Positions 1 through 6,684 of a stretch of DNA of 11,546 nt are shown piece by piece; position 1 is the first letter of the stretch; each line of letters begins with the position of its first letter. Below the pieces are notes generated by a model. The model saw nothing but the letters and a program-made list of their open reading frames with translations. It was not told where the DNA came from and did not search any database. This DNA is from Actinomycetota bacterium (lineage in GTDB: Bacteria > Actinomycetota > Actinomycetes > Actinomycetales > Microbacteriaceae), in the NCBI GenBank assembly GCA_016870695.1, contig VGAV01000041.1, forward strand, positions 1 through 11,546. Reading direction: 5' to 3'. Made by a program: the position numbers and the translations under genes.

Positions 1-1002
1 GACCGCATCGCGGCTCTCTTCGAGGACGCGGCGGGCGGTGGCATCCGGTACGAGCTCGGAGCCGCCCAGGCGCACCTGGTCTCGGGATCGGACGTGCGCG
101 GAGAGCACTTCAAGCCCGAGGACCTGCCGAGCGCCATCGCGTACAAGCACGCCGGCGACGCCCTGCACGTTCAGCTGAAGGCGGAGGAGGAGCTGGTCGA
201 GCCGCTGCGCATCGACCTCGTCGGCACCGGCGACCGCGCGACGGCCCACCTCGTCATCGAGGCGAAGAACCACAGCCGCGGCACGATCGTGCTGTATCAC
301 TCCGGTTCGGCGCAGTACGCGCAGAACGTCGAGATCCTGGTGCGCGACGGCGCCGACCTCACGGTCGTGTCCGTGCAGCGCTGGGACGACGACGCCGTCC
401 ACGCCGCCGCCCACCAGGCGCGCGTCGACCGCGACGCGAAGCTCACGCACGTCGTCGTCAGCTTCGGCGGCGGGGTCGTCCGCGTGAACCCGTCGGTCGA
501 GCTCTCGGGCGCGGGCAGCGAGGGGCGTCTGTACGGCCTGTCGTTCTCCGACTCCGGCCAGCACCTCGAGTCGCAGGTGTACCTGCACCACAAGGGTCCG
601 CACACGGTCGGCGACGTCCTCTACAAGGGCGCGCTGCAGGGCGAGAGCGCCCGGAGCGTGTGGATCGGAGACGTCCTCATCGGGCCGGATGCCACGGGCA
701 CCGACTCCTACGAGGCGAACCGCAACCTCGTCCTCACGGACGGCGCGCGCGCGGACTCGATCCCGAACCTCGAGATCGAGACGGGCGACATCCAGGGCGC
801 GGGTCACGCCAGCGCCACCGGACGCTTCGACGACGAGCAGCTGTTCTACCTGCAGGCCCGCGGCATCGCCGAGGACGAGGCCCGTCGCCTGGTCGTGCTC
901 GGCTTCCTGAGCGAGATCGTGCAGCGCATCGGCATCCCGGACCTGGAGTCCGAGCTGGTCGAGGCCATCGAGCGCGAGCTCGCCGAGGGAGCCGAGGCGT
1001 GA
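1..1002 (+). CDS. sufD: Fe-S cluster assembly protein SufD (5' partial)
   Basis: The reading frame is open from base 1 to the TGA at 1000-1002, so the start lies upstream of the window and the GTG at 94 is internal. The 333 visible residues compare with about 390-420 for complete SufD, so roughly 60-90 N-terminal residues are missing. SufD is a non-ATPase member of the SufBCD scaffold that builds Fe-S clusters in the cytoplasm. The C-terminal half shows the SufB/SufD beta-helix core and family motifs: ARADSIPNLEIETGDI, then GHASATGRFDDEQLFYLQARGI, then a helical end with FLSEIVQRIGIPDLE. SufB proteins have a cysteine just before the His-rich motif. Here the stretch reads IQGAGHASA, which favours SufD over SufB. 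The stop overlaps the GTG start of the Rieske gene, which points to translational coupling. sufB is expected immediately upstream but is not visible. Confidence 0.95.
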   Translation, partial: DRIAALFEDAAGGGIRYELGAAQAHLVSGSDVRGEHFKPEDLPSAIAYKHAGDALHVQLKAEEELVEPLRIDLVGTGDRATAHLVIEAKNHSRGTIVLYHSGSAQYAQNVEILVRDGADLTVVSVQRWDDDAVHAAAHQARVDRDAKLTHVVVSFGGGVVRVNPSVELSGAGSEGRLYGLSFSDSGQHLESQVYLHHKGPHTVGDVLYKGALQGESARSVWIGDVLIGPDATGTDSYEANRNLVLTDGARADSIPNLEIETGDIQGAGHASATGRFDDEQLFYLQARGIAEDEARRLVVLGFLSEIVQRIGIPDLESELVEAIERELAEGAEA

Positions 1003-1328
1003 GCGCGTCCCGCGTCTGCGGTCTGAGCGAGCTGGTCCAGGACGAGGCCCGCCGTGTCGAGGTGGACGGCGTCGCGATCGCCGTCGTCCTCGACGGCGAC
1101 GGCGACGTCCACGCGATCGGCGACGTCTGCACGCACGGCGACATCTCGCTCTCGGACGGCTTCGTCGAGGGCGACACGCTGGAGTGCTGGGCTCACGGCT
1201 CCGCGTTCTCGCTGCGCACCGGCCGCCCGCTGAACCTCCCGGCCTTCGAGCCGGTGCCCGTGTACGAGGTCGTGATCGACGGAGACGACGTGCTCATCGA
1301 TCCCGCCGTCACCAAGGCGACGGCCTGA
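999..1328 (+). CDS. Rieske [2Fe-2S] ferredoxin-like protein of the suf operon
   Basis: A 109-residue protein consisting of one Rieske domain. The cluster ligands are visible as C44-T-H46 and C63-W-A-H66 with 16 residues between the two pairs, the normal CxH...CxxH pattern. There is no transmembrane segment and no catalytic oxygenase domain, so it resembles a soluble electron-transfer subunit, often labelled 'non-heme iron oxygenase ferredoxin subunit'. The chosen start is a GTG that overlaps the sufD stop (GTGA), preceded by a GAGGGA ribosome binding site at 985-990. A longer reading in this frame begins inside sufD and is rejected because that part is out of frame with SufD. The gene sits between sufD and sufC, as in several actinobacterial suf operons as I recall them. 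An electron donor role in cluster assembly or repair is plausible but inferred; its real partner is not known from sequence. Confidence 0.93.
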   Translation: MSASRVCGLSELVQDEARRVEVDGVAIAVVLDGDGDVHAIGDVCTHGDISLSDGFVEGDTLECWAHGSAFSLRTGRPLNLPAFEPVPVYEVVIDGDDVLIDPAVTKATA

Positions 1329-1371
1329 CGGTCGCCCCCCACGCTTTTCGAACAACCGAGTAAGGAACACC

Positions 1372-2142
1372 ATGTCTGTCCTCGAGATCCGCGACCTCCA
1401 CGTGACGGTCGAGACGGATAACGGCACGACCCCGATCCTCAACGGCGTCACCCTGACGCTGCGCACGGGCGAGACGCACGCCATCATGGGCCCGAACGGC
1501 TCCGGCAAGTCGACGCTGGCGTACACGATCGCCGGTCACCCCAAGTACACCGTGACGAGCGGCTCCATCACCCTCGACGGTGAGGACGTCCTCGAGATGA
1601 GCGTCGACGAGCGGGCGCGCGCGGGCCTCTTCCTCGCGATGCAGTACCCGGTCGAGATCCCCGGGGTCACCGTCACCAACTTCCTCCGCACCGCCAAGAC
1701 GGCGATCGACGGCGAGGCCCCCGCGATCCGCGGCTGGACCAAGGACGTCAAGGAGTCGATGGCGAACCTCCGCATGGACCCCGTGTTCGCGCAGCGCAAC
1801 GTCAACGAGGGCTTCTCCGGCGGCGAGAAGAAGCGCCACGAGATCCTCCAGCTCGAGCTGCTCAAGCCGAAGATCGCCGTGCTCGACGAGACCGACTCCG
1901 GCCTCGACGTCGACGCGCTGAAGATCGTCTCCGAGGGCGTCAACCGCGCCAAGGAGCAGACCGACCTGGGCGTGCTGCTCATCACGCACTACACGCGCAT
2001 CCTCCGCTACATCCGTCCCGACTTCGTCCACGTCGTCGTCAAGGGCCGGATCGTCGAGGAGGGCGGCCCCGAGCTCGCCGACCGACTCGAGGAAGAGGGC
2101 TACGACCGCTTCCTCGAGGCCGGTACCCCGGTCGACGCGTAG
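1372..2142 (+). CDS. sufC: Fe-S cluster assembly ATPase SufC
   Basis: A 256-residue single-domain ABC ATPase, the usual SufC length. Walker A is GPNGSGKST (40-48), the Q-loop glutamine is Q91 in FLAMQYP, the signature is FSGGEKKR (148-155), Walker B and the catalytic glutamate are in AVLDETDSGLD (D172, E173), and the switch histidine is H206 in LITHY. The FSGGEKKR signature with the DETDSGLD Walker B region is characteristic of SufC rather than of transport ATPases. SufC binds SufB and SufD and drives conformational change in the cytoplasmic scaffold; it does not transport a substrate. The ATG is preceded by AAGGA at 1362-1366 with a 5-base gap. It lies 43 bp after the Rieske gene with no terminator between them, so it is probably co-transcribed. 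All catalytic motifs are intact. Confidence 0.97.
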   Translation: MSVLEIRDLHVTVETDNGTTPILNGVTLTLRTGETHAIMGPNGSGKSTLAYTIAGHPKYTVTSGSITLDGEDVLEMSVDERARAGLFLAMQYPVEIPGVTVTNFLRTAKTAIDGEAPAIRGWTKDVKESMANLRMDPVFAQRNVNEGFSGGEKKRHEILQLELLKPKIAVLDETDSGLDVDALKIVSEGVNRAKEQTDLGVLLITHYTRILRYIRPDFVHVVVKGRIVEEGGPELADRLEEEGYDRFLEAGTPVDA

Positions 2143-2145
2143 GAT
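2140..2145 (+). promoter_or_regulatory. Possible internal -10 element for a leaderless sufT transcript
   Basis: TAGGAT fits the actinobacterial TAnnnT -10 pattern. It ends exactly six bases before the ATG of the DUF59 gene, so transcription would begin at or next to the A of ATG. The first three bases of the element are the sufC stop codon TAG. I see no convincing -35 hexamer 16-19 bases upstream. The same bases include an AGGA that could serve as a ribosome binding site, so this remains a candidate. Confidence 0.35.
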
Positions 2146-2151
2146 CGTCCC

Positions 2152-2481
2152 ATGACCGCGACACTCGCTCCCGAGAAGTACGACGAGGTCACCGAGGCCC
2201 TGAAGGACGTCATGGACCCCGAGCTGGGGATCAACGTCGTCGACCTCGGGCTCATCTACGATCTCGCGTGGGACGACGAGAACGACGCCCTCGTCATCCA
2301 CATGACCCTGACCTCGGCCGGCTGCCCGCTGACCGATGTGCTCGAGGAGCAGACGGCGCAGGCCCTCGACAACGTCGTGGACCGCTTCCGCATCAACTGG
2401 GTGTGGATGCCGCCGTGGGGCCCCGAGCGGATCACCGACGACGGCCGCGACATGATGCGCGCCCTCGGCTTCGCGATCTGA
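2152..2481 (+). CDS. sufT: SufT/MIP18-like metal-sulfur cluster assembly factor (DUF59)
   Basis: A 109-residue DUF59 (MIP18 family) protein. The family hallmarks are visible: DPELGINVVDLGLIYD near the N-terminus (D22-P23-E24), and TLTSAGCPLTD with the conserved cysteine C58. Proteins of this family help deliver or mature Fe-S clusters in the cytoplasm, and the actinobacterial version is commonly the last suf operon gene. The length is normal and nothing is truncated. The ATG lies 9 bp after the sufC stop. The stretch between them contains AGGA at 2141-2144, which can act as a weak ribosome binding site, and also reads as a possible -10 element (see the promoter entry). A strong terminator follows 13 bp after the stop. 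The symbol sufT is given by analogy; a more cautious name is metal-sulfur cluster assembly factor. Confidence 0.9.
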   Translation: MTATLAPEKYDEVTEALKDVMDPELGINVVDLGLIYDLAWDDENDALVIHMTLTSAGCPLTDVLEEQTAQALDNVVDRFRINWVWMPPWGPERITDDGRDMMRALGFAI

Positions 2482-2494
2482 GAAGTCTCACTGG

Positions 2495-2523
2495 AAAGCC
2501 CGCCCCTCGTCGGGGCGGGCTTT
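2495..2523 (+). terminator. Intrinsic terminator of the suf operon
   Basis: A perfect 12-bp inverted repeat (AAAGCCCGCCCC at 2495-2506 and GGGGCGGGCTTT at 2512-2523) encloses a five-base loop, TCGTC. The right arm ends in TTT and is followed by CGTGTTG, giving a short T-rich end. It lies 13 bases after the sufT-like stop codon and separates the suf operon from the downstream PLP enzyme gene. Confidence 0.92.
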
Positions 2524-2572
2524 CGTGTTGCCCCGTCTGACGTCGGGGCCGGTGGCATCCATCGTCCCTCGT

Positions 2573-2578
2573 TAGGCT
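2573..2578 (+). promoter_or_regulatory. Possible -10 element for a leaderless PLP-enzyme transcript
   Basis: TAGGCT matches TAnnnT and ends six bases before the ATG at 2585, the spacing expected if transcription starts at the start codon. It sits in the 61-bp gap after the suf terminator, so an independent promoter is needed somewhere here. No good -35 hexamer is visible at the usual distance. A short GCAGG immediately before the ATG is too close to serve as a normal ribosome binding site, which supports a leaderless start. Confidence 0.45.
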
Positions 2579-2584
2579 CGCAGG

Positions 2585-3745
2585 ATGAGCGTCCCCCCTC
2601 TGCAGGCCCTGCCGCTGGAGCTGCTGCGCCAGCGGTCCAGCACCAAATGGAAGTCGTACGGGGACGATGTCATCCCGATGTTCGTGGCCGAGACGGACTT
2701 CCCGCTCGCGCCTGCCATCACGACGGCGCTGACGCGGGCGGTCGAGATCGGCGACACGGGGTACACGCCGCCGCGTCCGGGGATCGACCTCGACTTCGCC
2801 GCGTACGCGGAACGGCGCTGGGGATGGCGTCCGGATCCGGCGCGCATCCGCTGGACGGGCGACGTCATGATGGGCGTCGTGGAGGTGCTGCGGGCGGTCA
2901 CGCGGCCCGGGGACCGGGTCGTGGTCACGCCGCCGGTGTACCCGCCGTTCTTCGACACCGTCGAGGAGGCCGGCGCGGTCGTGGAGCTCGTGCCGCTGCT
3001 CGACCACGGCGACGGCTGGGAGCTGGACCTGCCGGGCATCGAGGCGGCGCTGGCCGCGGGGGCGCGGTCGATCCTGCTGTGCAACCCGCACAACCCGACC
3101 GGGACCGTTCATACCCGTGACTCCCTCGCCGGTCTCGCACGTCTGGCCGAGCGGTACGGTGCCACCGTCGTCAGCGACGAGATCCACGCGCCGCTCACCC
3201 ACGCGCCGTCCGTGTTCACGCCGTTCCTCGACGCCGCTCCCGAGGCCGCCGCGGTGGGCTACGCCGTGACCAGCGCGAGCAAAACGTACAACCTGGCGGG
3301 CCTGAAGTGCGCCGTGATCGTCACGGGGTCGGACGAGACCGCCGCGGTCGTAAGGTCGCTGCCGTGGGAGGTGGAGTGGCGCGCCGGGCTGTTCGGCGTG
3401 ATCGCGAATCGTGCGGCGTTCAGCGCCGAGAGCGACGCCTGGCTGGACGGCCTTCTCGCGGCGCTCGACGAGAACCGGCGTCTGCTGGCCGACCTGCTCG
3501 CGGAGCACCTCCCGCTGGCGCGGTATCGGATCCCGGATGCCGGTTTCCTCGCCTGGGTCGACGTGTCCGCCTACGGCTGGGGCGAGAACCCCGCGCCGTA
3601 CATCCGCCGCGAGGCGGGCGTCGCCCTGCACCACGGGCCGTTGTTCGGCGTGGAGGGCATCGGACACGTCCGCATCAACGTCGGGTGCGCGCCGGAGGTG
3701 CTGACCGAGGCGATCGAGCGCATCGGACGGCTGGCCCGGCGCTGA
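2585..3745 (+). CDS. MalY/PatB family PLP-dependent aminotransferase / C-S lyase
   Basis: A 386-residue fold-type I PLP enzyme (aminotransferase class I/II). Near the N-terminus, RSSTKWKSYGDDVIPMFVAETDFPL is the region that marks the MalY/PatB family. Further motifs are YTPPRPG, CNPHNPTG (N170), VVSDEIHAPL (D198, which would contact the PLP ring nitrogen), SASKTYNLAG with the Schiff-base lysine K233, and HVRINVG (R363, carboxylate binding). Known family members cleave C-S bonds (cystathionine or cysteine beta-lyase, releasing pyruvate, ammonia and a thiol); some also have a regulatory role, as in E. coli MalY. The exact substrate cannot be read from sequence. It is cytoplasmic, has no signal peptide and appears complete. 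It stands alone between the suf terminator and the convergent siderophore-interacting protein gene. The chosen ATG places the conserved N-terminus correctly and fits a leaderless start. Confidence 0.9.
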   Translation: MSVPPLQALPLELLRQRSSTKWKSYGDDVIPMFVAETDFPLAPAITTALTRAVEIGDTGYTPPRPGIDLDFAAYAERRWGWRPDPARIRWTGDVMMGVVEVLRAVTRPGDRVVVTPPVYPPFFDTVEEAGAVVELVPLLDHGDGWELDLPGIEAALAAGARSILLCNPHNPTGTVHTRDSLAGLARLAERYGATVVSDEIHAPLTHAPSVFTPFLDAAPEAAAVGYAVTSASKTYNLAGLKCAVIVTGSDETAAVVRSLPWEVEWRAGLFGVIANRAAFSAESDAWLDGLLAALDENRRLLADLLAEHLPLARYRIPDAGFLAWVDVSAYGWGENPAPYIRREAGVALHHGPLFGVEGIGHVRINVGCAPEVLTEAIERIGRLARR

Positions 3746-3763
3746 CGGGACCGCGACACCGGA

Positions 3764-3783
3764 CCGCGGCCTCGGGGCCGTGG
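3764..3783. terminator. Bidirectional terminator-like hairpin between convergent genes
   Basis: CCGCGGCC (3764-3771) and GGCCGTGG (3776-3783) pair over eight positions, one of them a G-T wobble, around a TCGG tetraloop. The hairpin lies in the 54-bp gap between two converging genes, the PLP enzyme and the siderophore-interacting protein. There is no T tract on either side, which is common in GC-rich actinobacteria but weakens the call. Confidence 0.55.
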
Positions 3784-3799
3784 CATCCGGAGTCCGTCG

Positions 3800-4708
3800 T
3801 CAGACCTCGGCGCGCCCCGTTCGCCAGTAGCCCATGAACGCGACGGCACGGCGGTCGACGCCGCGCTCGGTGACGAGGTGTCGCCGCAGCGCCTTGATGG
3901 CCGACGCCTCCCCGGCGAGCCAGGCGTACAGCGGCGCCTTCTTCAGCGCGGCGCCGCCCTTCGCGGTGCGGGGCACCTCCCACAGCATGCCGGCGTCGAT
4001 GTCGACCTCCTCGACCTCGGCGCCGTGGCCCTCGGGGGTGAGGACGGCGGCGGCGGCCTGCGTCGCGGCGACGAGGTGCGCGTGCCGGTCGGCGCCGGTG
4101 CGGGGGGCGAGGTGGAACTGGAAGCCGGGATGCCGCGGCAGGTAGTCGAGGTCGCCGGGGGTGGGCACCTCGAGGACGACGGTCCCGGTCGCGTCGCGGG
4201 GAAGCTGCTCCAGGATGACGGCGATCGCGGGGGCCGCGGTCTCGTCGCCGGCGAGGAGGTAATCGCCGGTGTGGGCAGGCGGGACGAAGTCCACGCCGAA
4301 GCTCACCTCGGTCAGGGCGACGGTGGGGGCGAAGATGAGGACCTCGTCGCCGGGGCGGGCGTTCTCGATCCAGGCGGAGGCCGGTCCGAGGACCTCGTGC
4401 GCGACCATGTCGACGTCGACCTCGCGCACGTCGCGGCGGACGGCCCGGGTCGTGTAGGTGCGGAACGGCGGACGGCCGTCGTCGGGCAGCTCGCGCCAGG
4501 CGGTCCACCAGTCGTCGCCGGTGGGCATGGCGGCGATGCCGACGCCGTCGGTGGGGAAGACGATCTTGATGCGCTGGTCGAAGCCGGGGTCGCCGTACTC
4601 GTCGAGGTCGTCGCCGGTGAACGTGAAGCGGCGGAAGCTCGGGGTCAGGTCGGTGATGCGGGCGACGCGGACGCGGAAGAAGCGCGAGGTCTCACGGCTG
4701 GAGGGCAT
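3800..4708 (-). CDS. Siderophore-interacting protein (FAD-dependent ferric-siderophore reductase)
   Basis: A 302-residue protein of the SIP/ViuB family. The N-terminal part is an FAD-binding barrel with the flavin motif RTYTTR at 83-88. The C-terminal part is an NAD(P)H-binding-like domain with LLAGDETAAPAIAVIL in its middle and the family-typical ending AWLAGEASAIKALRRHL...GVDRRAVAFMGYWRTGRA. Members reduce the ferric ion of imported siderophores in the cytoplasm so that Fe2+ is released. There is no signal peptide. It is the last gene of the uptake operon. Its ATG lies inside the 3' end of the ATPase gene, giving a 17-bp overlap, with a GGGAG-type ribosome binding site about 9 bases upstream inside that gene. 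Expression is therefore probably coupled to the transporter and controlled by the operon's iron box. Confidence 0.93.
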   Translation of the reverse strand: MPSSRETSRFFRVRVARITDLTPSFRRFTFTGDDLDEYGDPGFDQRIKIVFPTDGVGIAAMPTGDDWWTAWRELPDDGRPPFRTYTTRAVRRDVREVDVDMVAHEVLGPASAWIENARPGDEVLIFAPTVALTEVSFGVDFVPPAHTGDYLLAGDETAAPAIAVILEQLPRDATGTVVLEVPTPGDLDYLPRHPGFQFHLAPRTGADRHAHLVAATQAAAAVLTPEGHGAEVEEVDIDAGMLWEVPRTAKGGAALKKAPLYAWLAGEASAIKALRRHLVTERGVDRRAVAFMGYWRTGRAEV

Positions 4709-5546
4709 CGTGGGTCTCCCGGGGGGTCTCGGCGGCGTGCAGCCGCGGGGTGACGTGGTGGCGGCCGCGGGGCAGGATCAGCGGCGACCCCGACACGGGA
4801 TCGGGGACGACGAGCGCGTCGAGGCCGAAGACCTCCGCGATCATCTCGGAGGTCATGACCTCGTTCGGGGTGCCCGCGGCGACGACGCGCCCCTCGCGAA
4901 GGGCGACGATGTGGTCGGCGTAGCGCGCGGCGAGGTTCATGTCGTGGAGCACCATGACGGTCGTGGTCCCGCGCTCGTGGTTGAGGTCGGTCAGCAGGTC
5001 GAGCACCTCGACCTGGTGGGCGACGTCGAGGAAGGTGGTGGGCTCGTCGAGGAGCAGGATGTCGGTCTCCTGCGCAAGCGCCATGGCGATCCACACGCGC
5101 TGCCGCTGGCCGCCGGACAGCTCGTCGATCGACCGGTCGGCGAGGTCGGTGATGCCGGTCGCGGCGAGGGACTCGGACACGACCTCGTAGTCGCGGGCGC
5201 TCCACCGGGCGAGTGCGCGCTGGTGCGGGTGGCGGCCGCGACCGACGAGATCAGCCACGGCGATGCCCTCGGGGGCGAGCGGGCTCTGGGGGAGCAGGCC
5301 CAGGATGCGGGCCACCTCCTTGGAGGGGCGCTCGTGCAGCGCCTTGCCGTCGAGGACGATGCGCCCGGCGCGGGGCGGGAGCAGACGCGCGAACGCGCGC
5401 AGAAGGGTGGACTTGCCGCAGCCGTTGGCGCCGATGATCGCGGTGATGCGGCCCGGGGGGAGGACGAGGTCGAGGCCGTCGACGATGGTCCGGTCGCCGT
5501 AGGCGAGGGTGAGTCCTTCGGCGGTGAGCGAGCGGTCGGCGGTCAT
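4692..5546 (-). CDS. Ferric-siderophore ABC transporter ATP-binding protein (FecE/FepC type)
   Basis: A 284-residue ABC ATPase. Walker A is GANGCGKST (39-47), the Q-loop is LLPQSP (Q87), the signature is LSGGQRQR (143-150), Walker B is ILLLDEPTTFLD (D167, E168), and the switch histidine is H201 in LHDMN. The sequence VGRGRHPHQ between the Q-loop and the signature and the DEPTTFLD wording are typical of iron-chelate (FecE, FepC, FhuC) ATPases. It would energise the two permeases encoded upstream. The frame stays open for more than 130 codons upstream, but that part overlaps the permease gene. The ATG at 5546 is preceded by a strong GGAGGT (5552-5557) at a 5-base gap, which decides the start. 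It lies 64 bp after the preceding permease and overlaps the next gene by 17 bp. Confidence 0.96.
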   Translation of the reverse strand: MTADRSLTAEGLTLAYGDRTIVDGLDLVLPPGRITAIIGANGCGKSTLLRAFARLLPPRAGRIVLDGKALHERPSKEVARILGLLPQSPLAPEGIAVADLVGRGRHPHQRALARWSARDYEVVSESLAATGITDLADRSIDELSGGQRQRVWIAMALAQETDILLLDEPTTFLDVAHQVEVLDLLTDLNHERGTTTVMVLHDMNLAARYADHIVALREGRVVAAGTPNEVMTSEMIAEVFGLDALVVPDPVSGSPLILPRGRHHVTPRLHAAETPRETHDALQP

Positions 5547-5610
5547 CGCGCACCTCCGCGGGCGGTCGCGGGGGAGAGGCCGGGATGGATGCCGTGGGCG
5601 GCAGGCGAGA

Positions 5611-6684
5611 TCACAGGGAGCCTCCGGAGCGGTTGGTCCTGATGAGCAGGTAGATGAGGTACGGAGCGCCGAGGACGCCGGTGACGACGCCCACGGGGTA
5701 GCGGTTGTCGAAGGCGAACTGGCCGATGAGGTCCGACACCAGCACGAGCGCCGCGCCGACGAGCCCCGCGGGGAGCAGCAGGGAGCCGCCGGGGCCGATG
5801 AGCCGCGCGGCGATCGGGCCGGCCATGAACGCGACGAACGCGATCGGGCCGCTGGCGGCGGTGGCGAAGGCGAGCAGCACGACGGCGCCGAGGATGAGGA
5901 GGACCCGCGTGCGCTCCACGCGCACGCCGAGTGCTGCGGCGGAGTCGTCGCCAAGACGCAGGACGGCCAGGCCGCGGGTGTTGCCGATCATCAACGGGAC
6001 GATGACCGCGGCGGCCATCGCGAGCGGCAGGACCCGTTCCCAGGACGCGTTGTTCAGGCTCCCCGTGAGCCACTGCATCGCCGTCTGGAGGTTCCAGTTC
6101 GCCGCCCGAGCGAGCGCGTACGTCGTGACCGCGTCGAGCATGGCGGCCACGCCGATGCCGATGAGCACGAGGCGGGCGCCGGCGAAGCCGCCGCGGCGGG
6201 ACAGCAGGTAGATCGCGGTGGCGGCGCCGAGGGCGCCGAGGAGCGCGGCGACGGAGACCGCGGCGTCCGACAGCGAGAAGAAGATGATGGCGACGACCGC
6301 GGCGGCGCTCGCGCCGGAGGAGATGCCGATGATGTCGGGCGAGGCCAGCGGGTTGCGCAGCATCGTCTGGAACGTGACGCCGGCCATGCCGAACGCGAGG
6401 CCGGAGAGCACGCCGAGCGTGGCGCGCGGGAGGCGGAGCTCGCCGATCGTGAAGGAGGCGCCGGGCACGGTCTGCCCGAACAGCACGCGGACGACCTCGT
6501 CCGGGGTGTAGAAGGTCTGACCGACCATGAGCGAGACGACGAACACGGCGAGCACGACGACGCCGAGCACGGCGGACACGAGCATCCGGCGGCGCGCGCG
6601 CTCGCGACGACCGCGAACGAGGCGGTGCACCGCGGCGGGACGGGCGGCGTCGGCGGCGGGCGGCGGGGTGAGGACGGCGGTCAC
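5611..6684 (-). CDS. Iron-siderophore ABC transporter permease, FecCD family (second subunit)
   Basis: A 357-residue, very hydrophobic membrane protein of the FecCD/BtuC family, expected to have about nine or ten helices. Family motifs are present: FGMAGVTFQTMLRNPLASPDIIGISSGAS near residue 100, the cytoplasmic segment LRLGDDSAAALGVRVERTR that meets the ATPase, and ASGPIAFVAFMAGPIAARLIG. The N-terminus before the first helix carries an Ala/Pro-rich segment and an Arg-rich one (RGRRERARRR). The frame stays open for over 300 codons upstream, but that section is antisense-like shadow over the first permease. The GTG at 6684 overlaps the upstream stop as GTGA and has GAAGGT nine bases before it. 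With the first permease it would form the heterodimeric channel for the ferric siderophore. The VIPH motif of its partner is replaced by MAGP, a variation also known in FepG-like subunits. Confidence 0.94.
   Translation of the reverse strand: MTAVLTPPPAADAARPAAVHRLVRGRRERARRRMLVSAVLGVVVLAVFVVSLMVGQTFYTPDEVVRVLFGQTVPGASFTIGELRLPRATLGVLSGLAFGMAGVTFQTMLRNPLASPDIIGISSGASAAAVVAIIFFSLSDAAVSVAALLGALGAATAIYLLSRRGGFAGARLVLIGIGVAAMLDAVTTYALARAANWNLQTAMQWLTGSLNNASWERVLPLAMAAAVIVPLMIGNTRGLAVLRLGDDSAAALGVRVERTRVLLILGAVVLLAFATAASGPIAFVAFMAGPIAARLIGPGGSLLLPAGLVGAALVLVSDLIGQFAFDNRYPVGVVTGVLGAPYLIYLLIRTNRSGGSL

Noticed and set aside
660..998. Upstream in-frame extension of the Rieske gene
   Set aside because: It lies inside sufD in another frame and encodes an Arg-rich sequence. 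The GTG at 999 with its ribosome binding site gives a full-size Rieske domain.
2572..2590. Possible second iron box at TTAGGCT upstream of the PLP enzyme
   Set aside because: Only the left half resembles the DtxR/IdeR consensus; the right half does not match. The bases are better explained as a -10 element.
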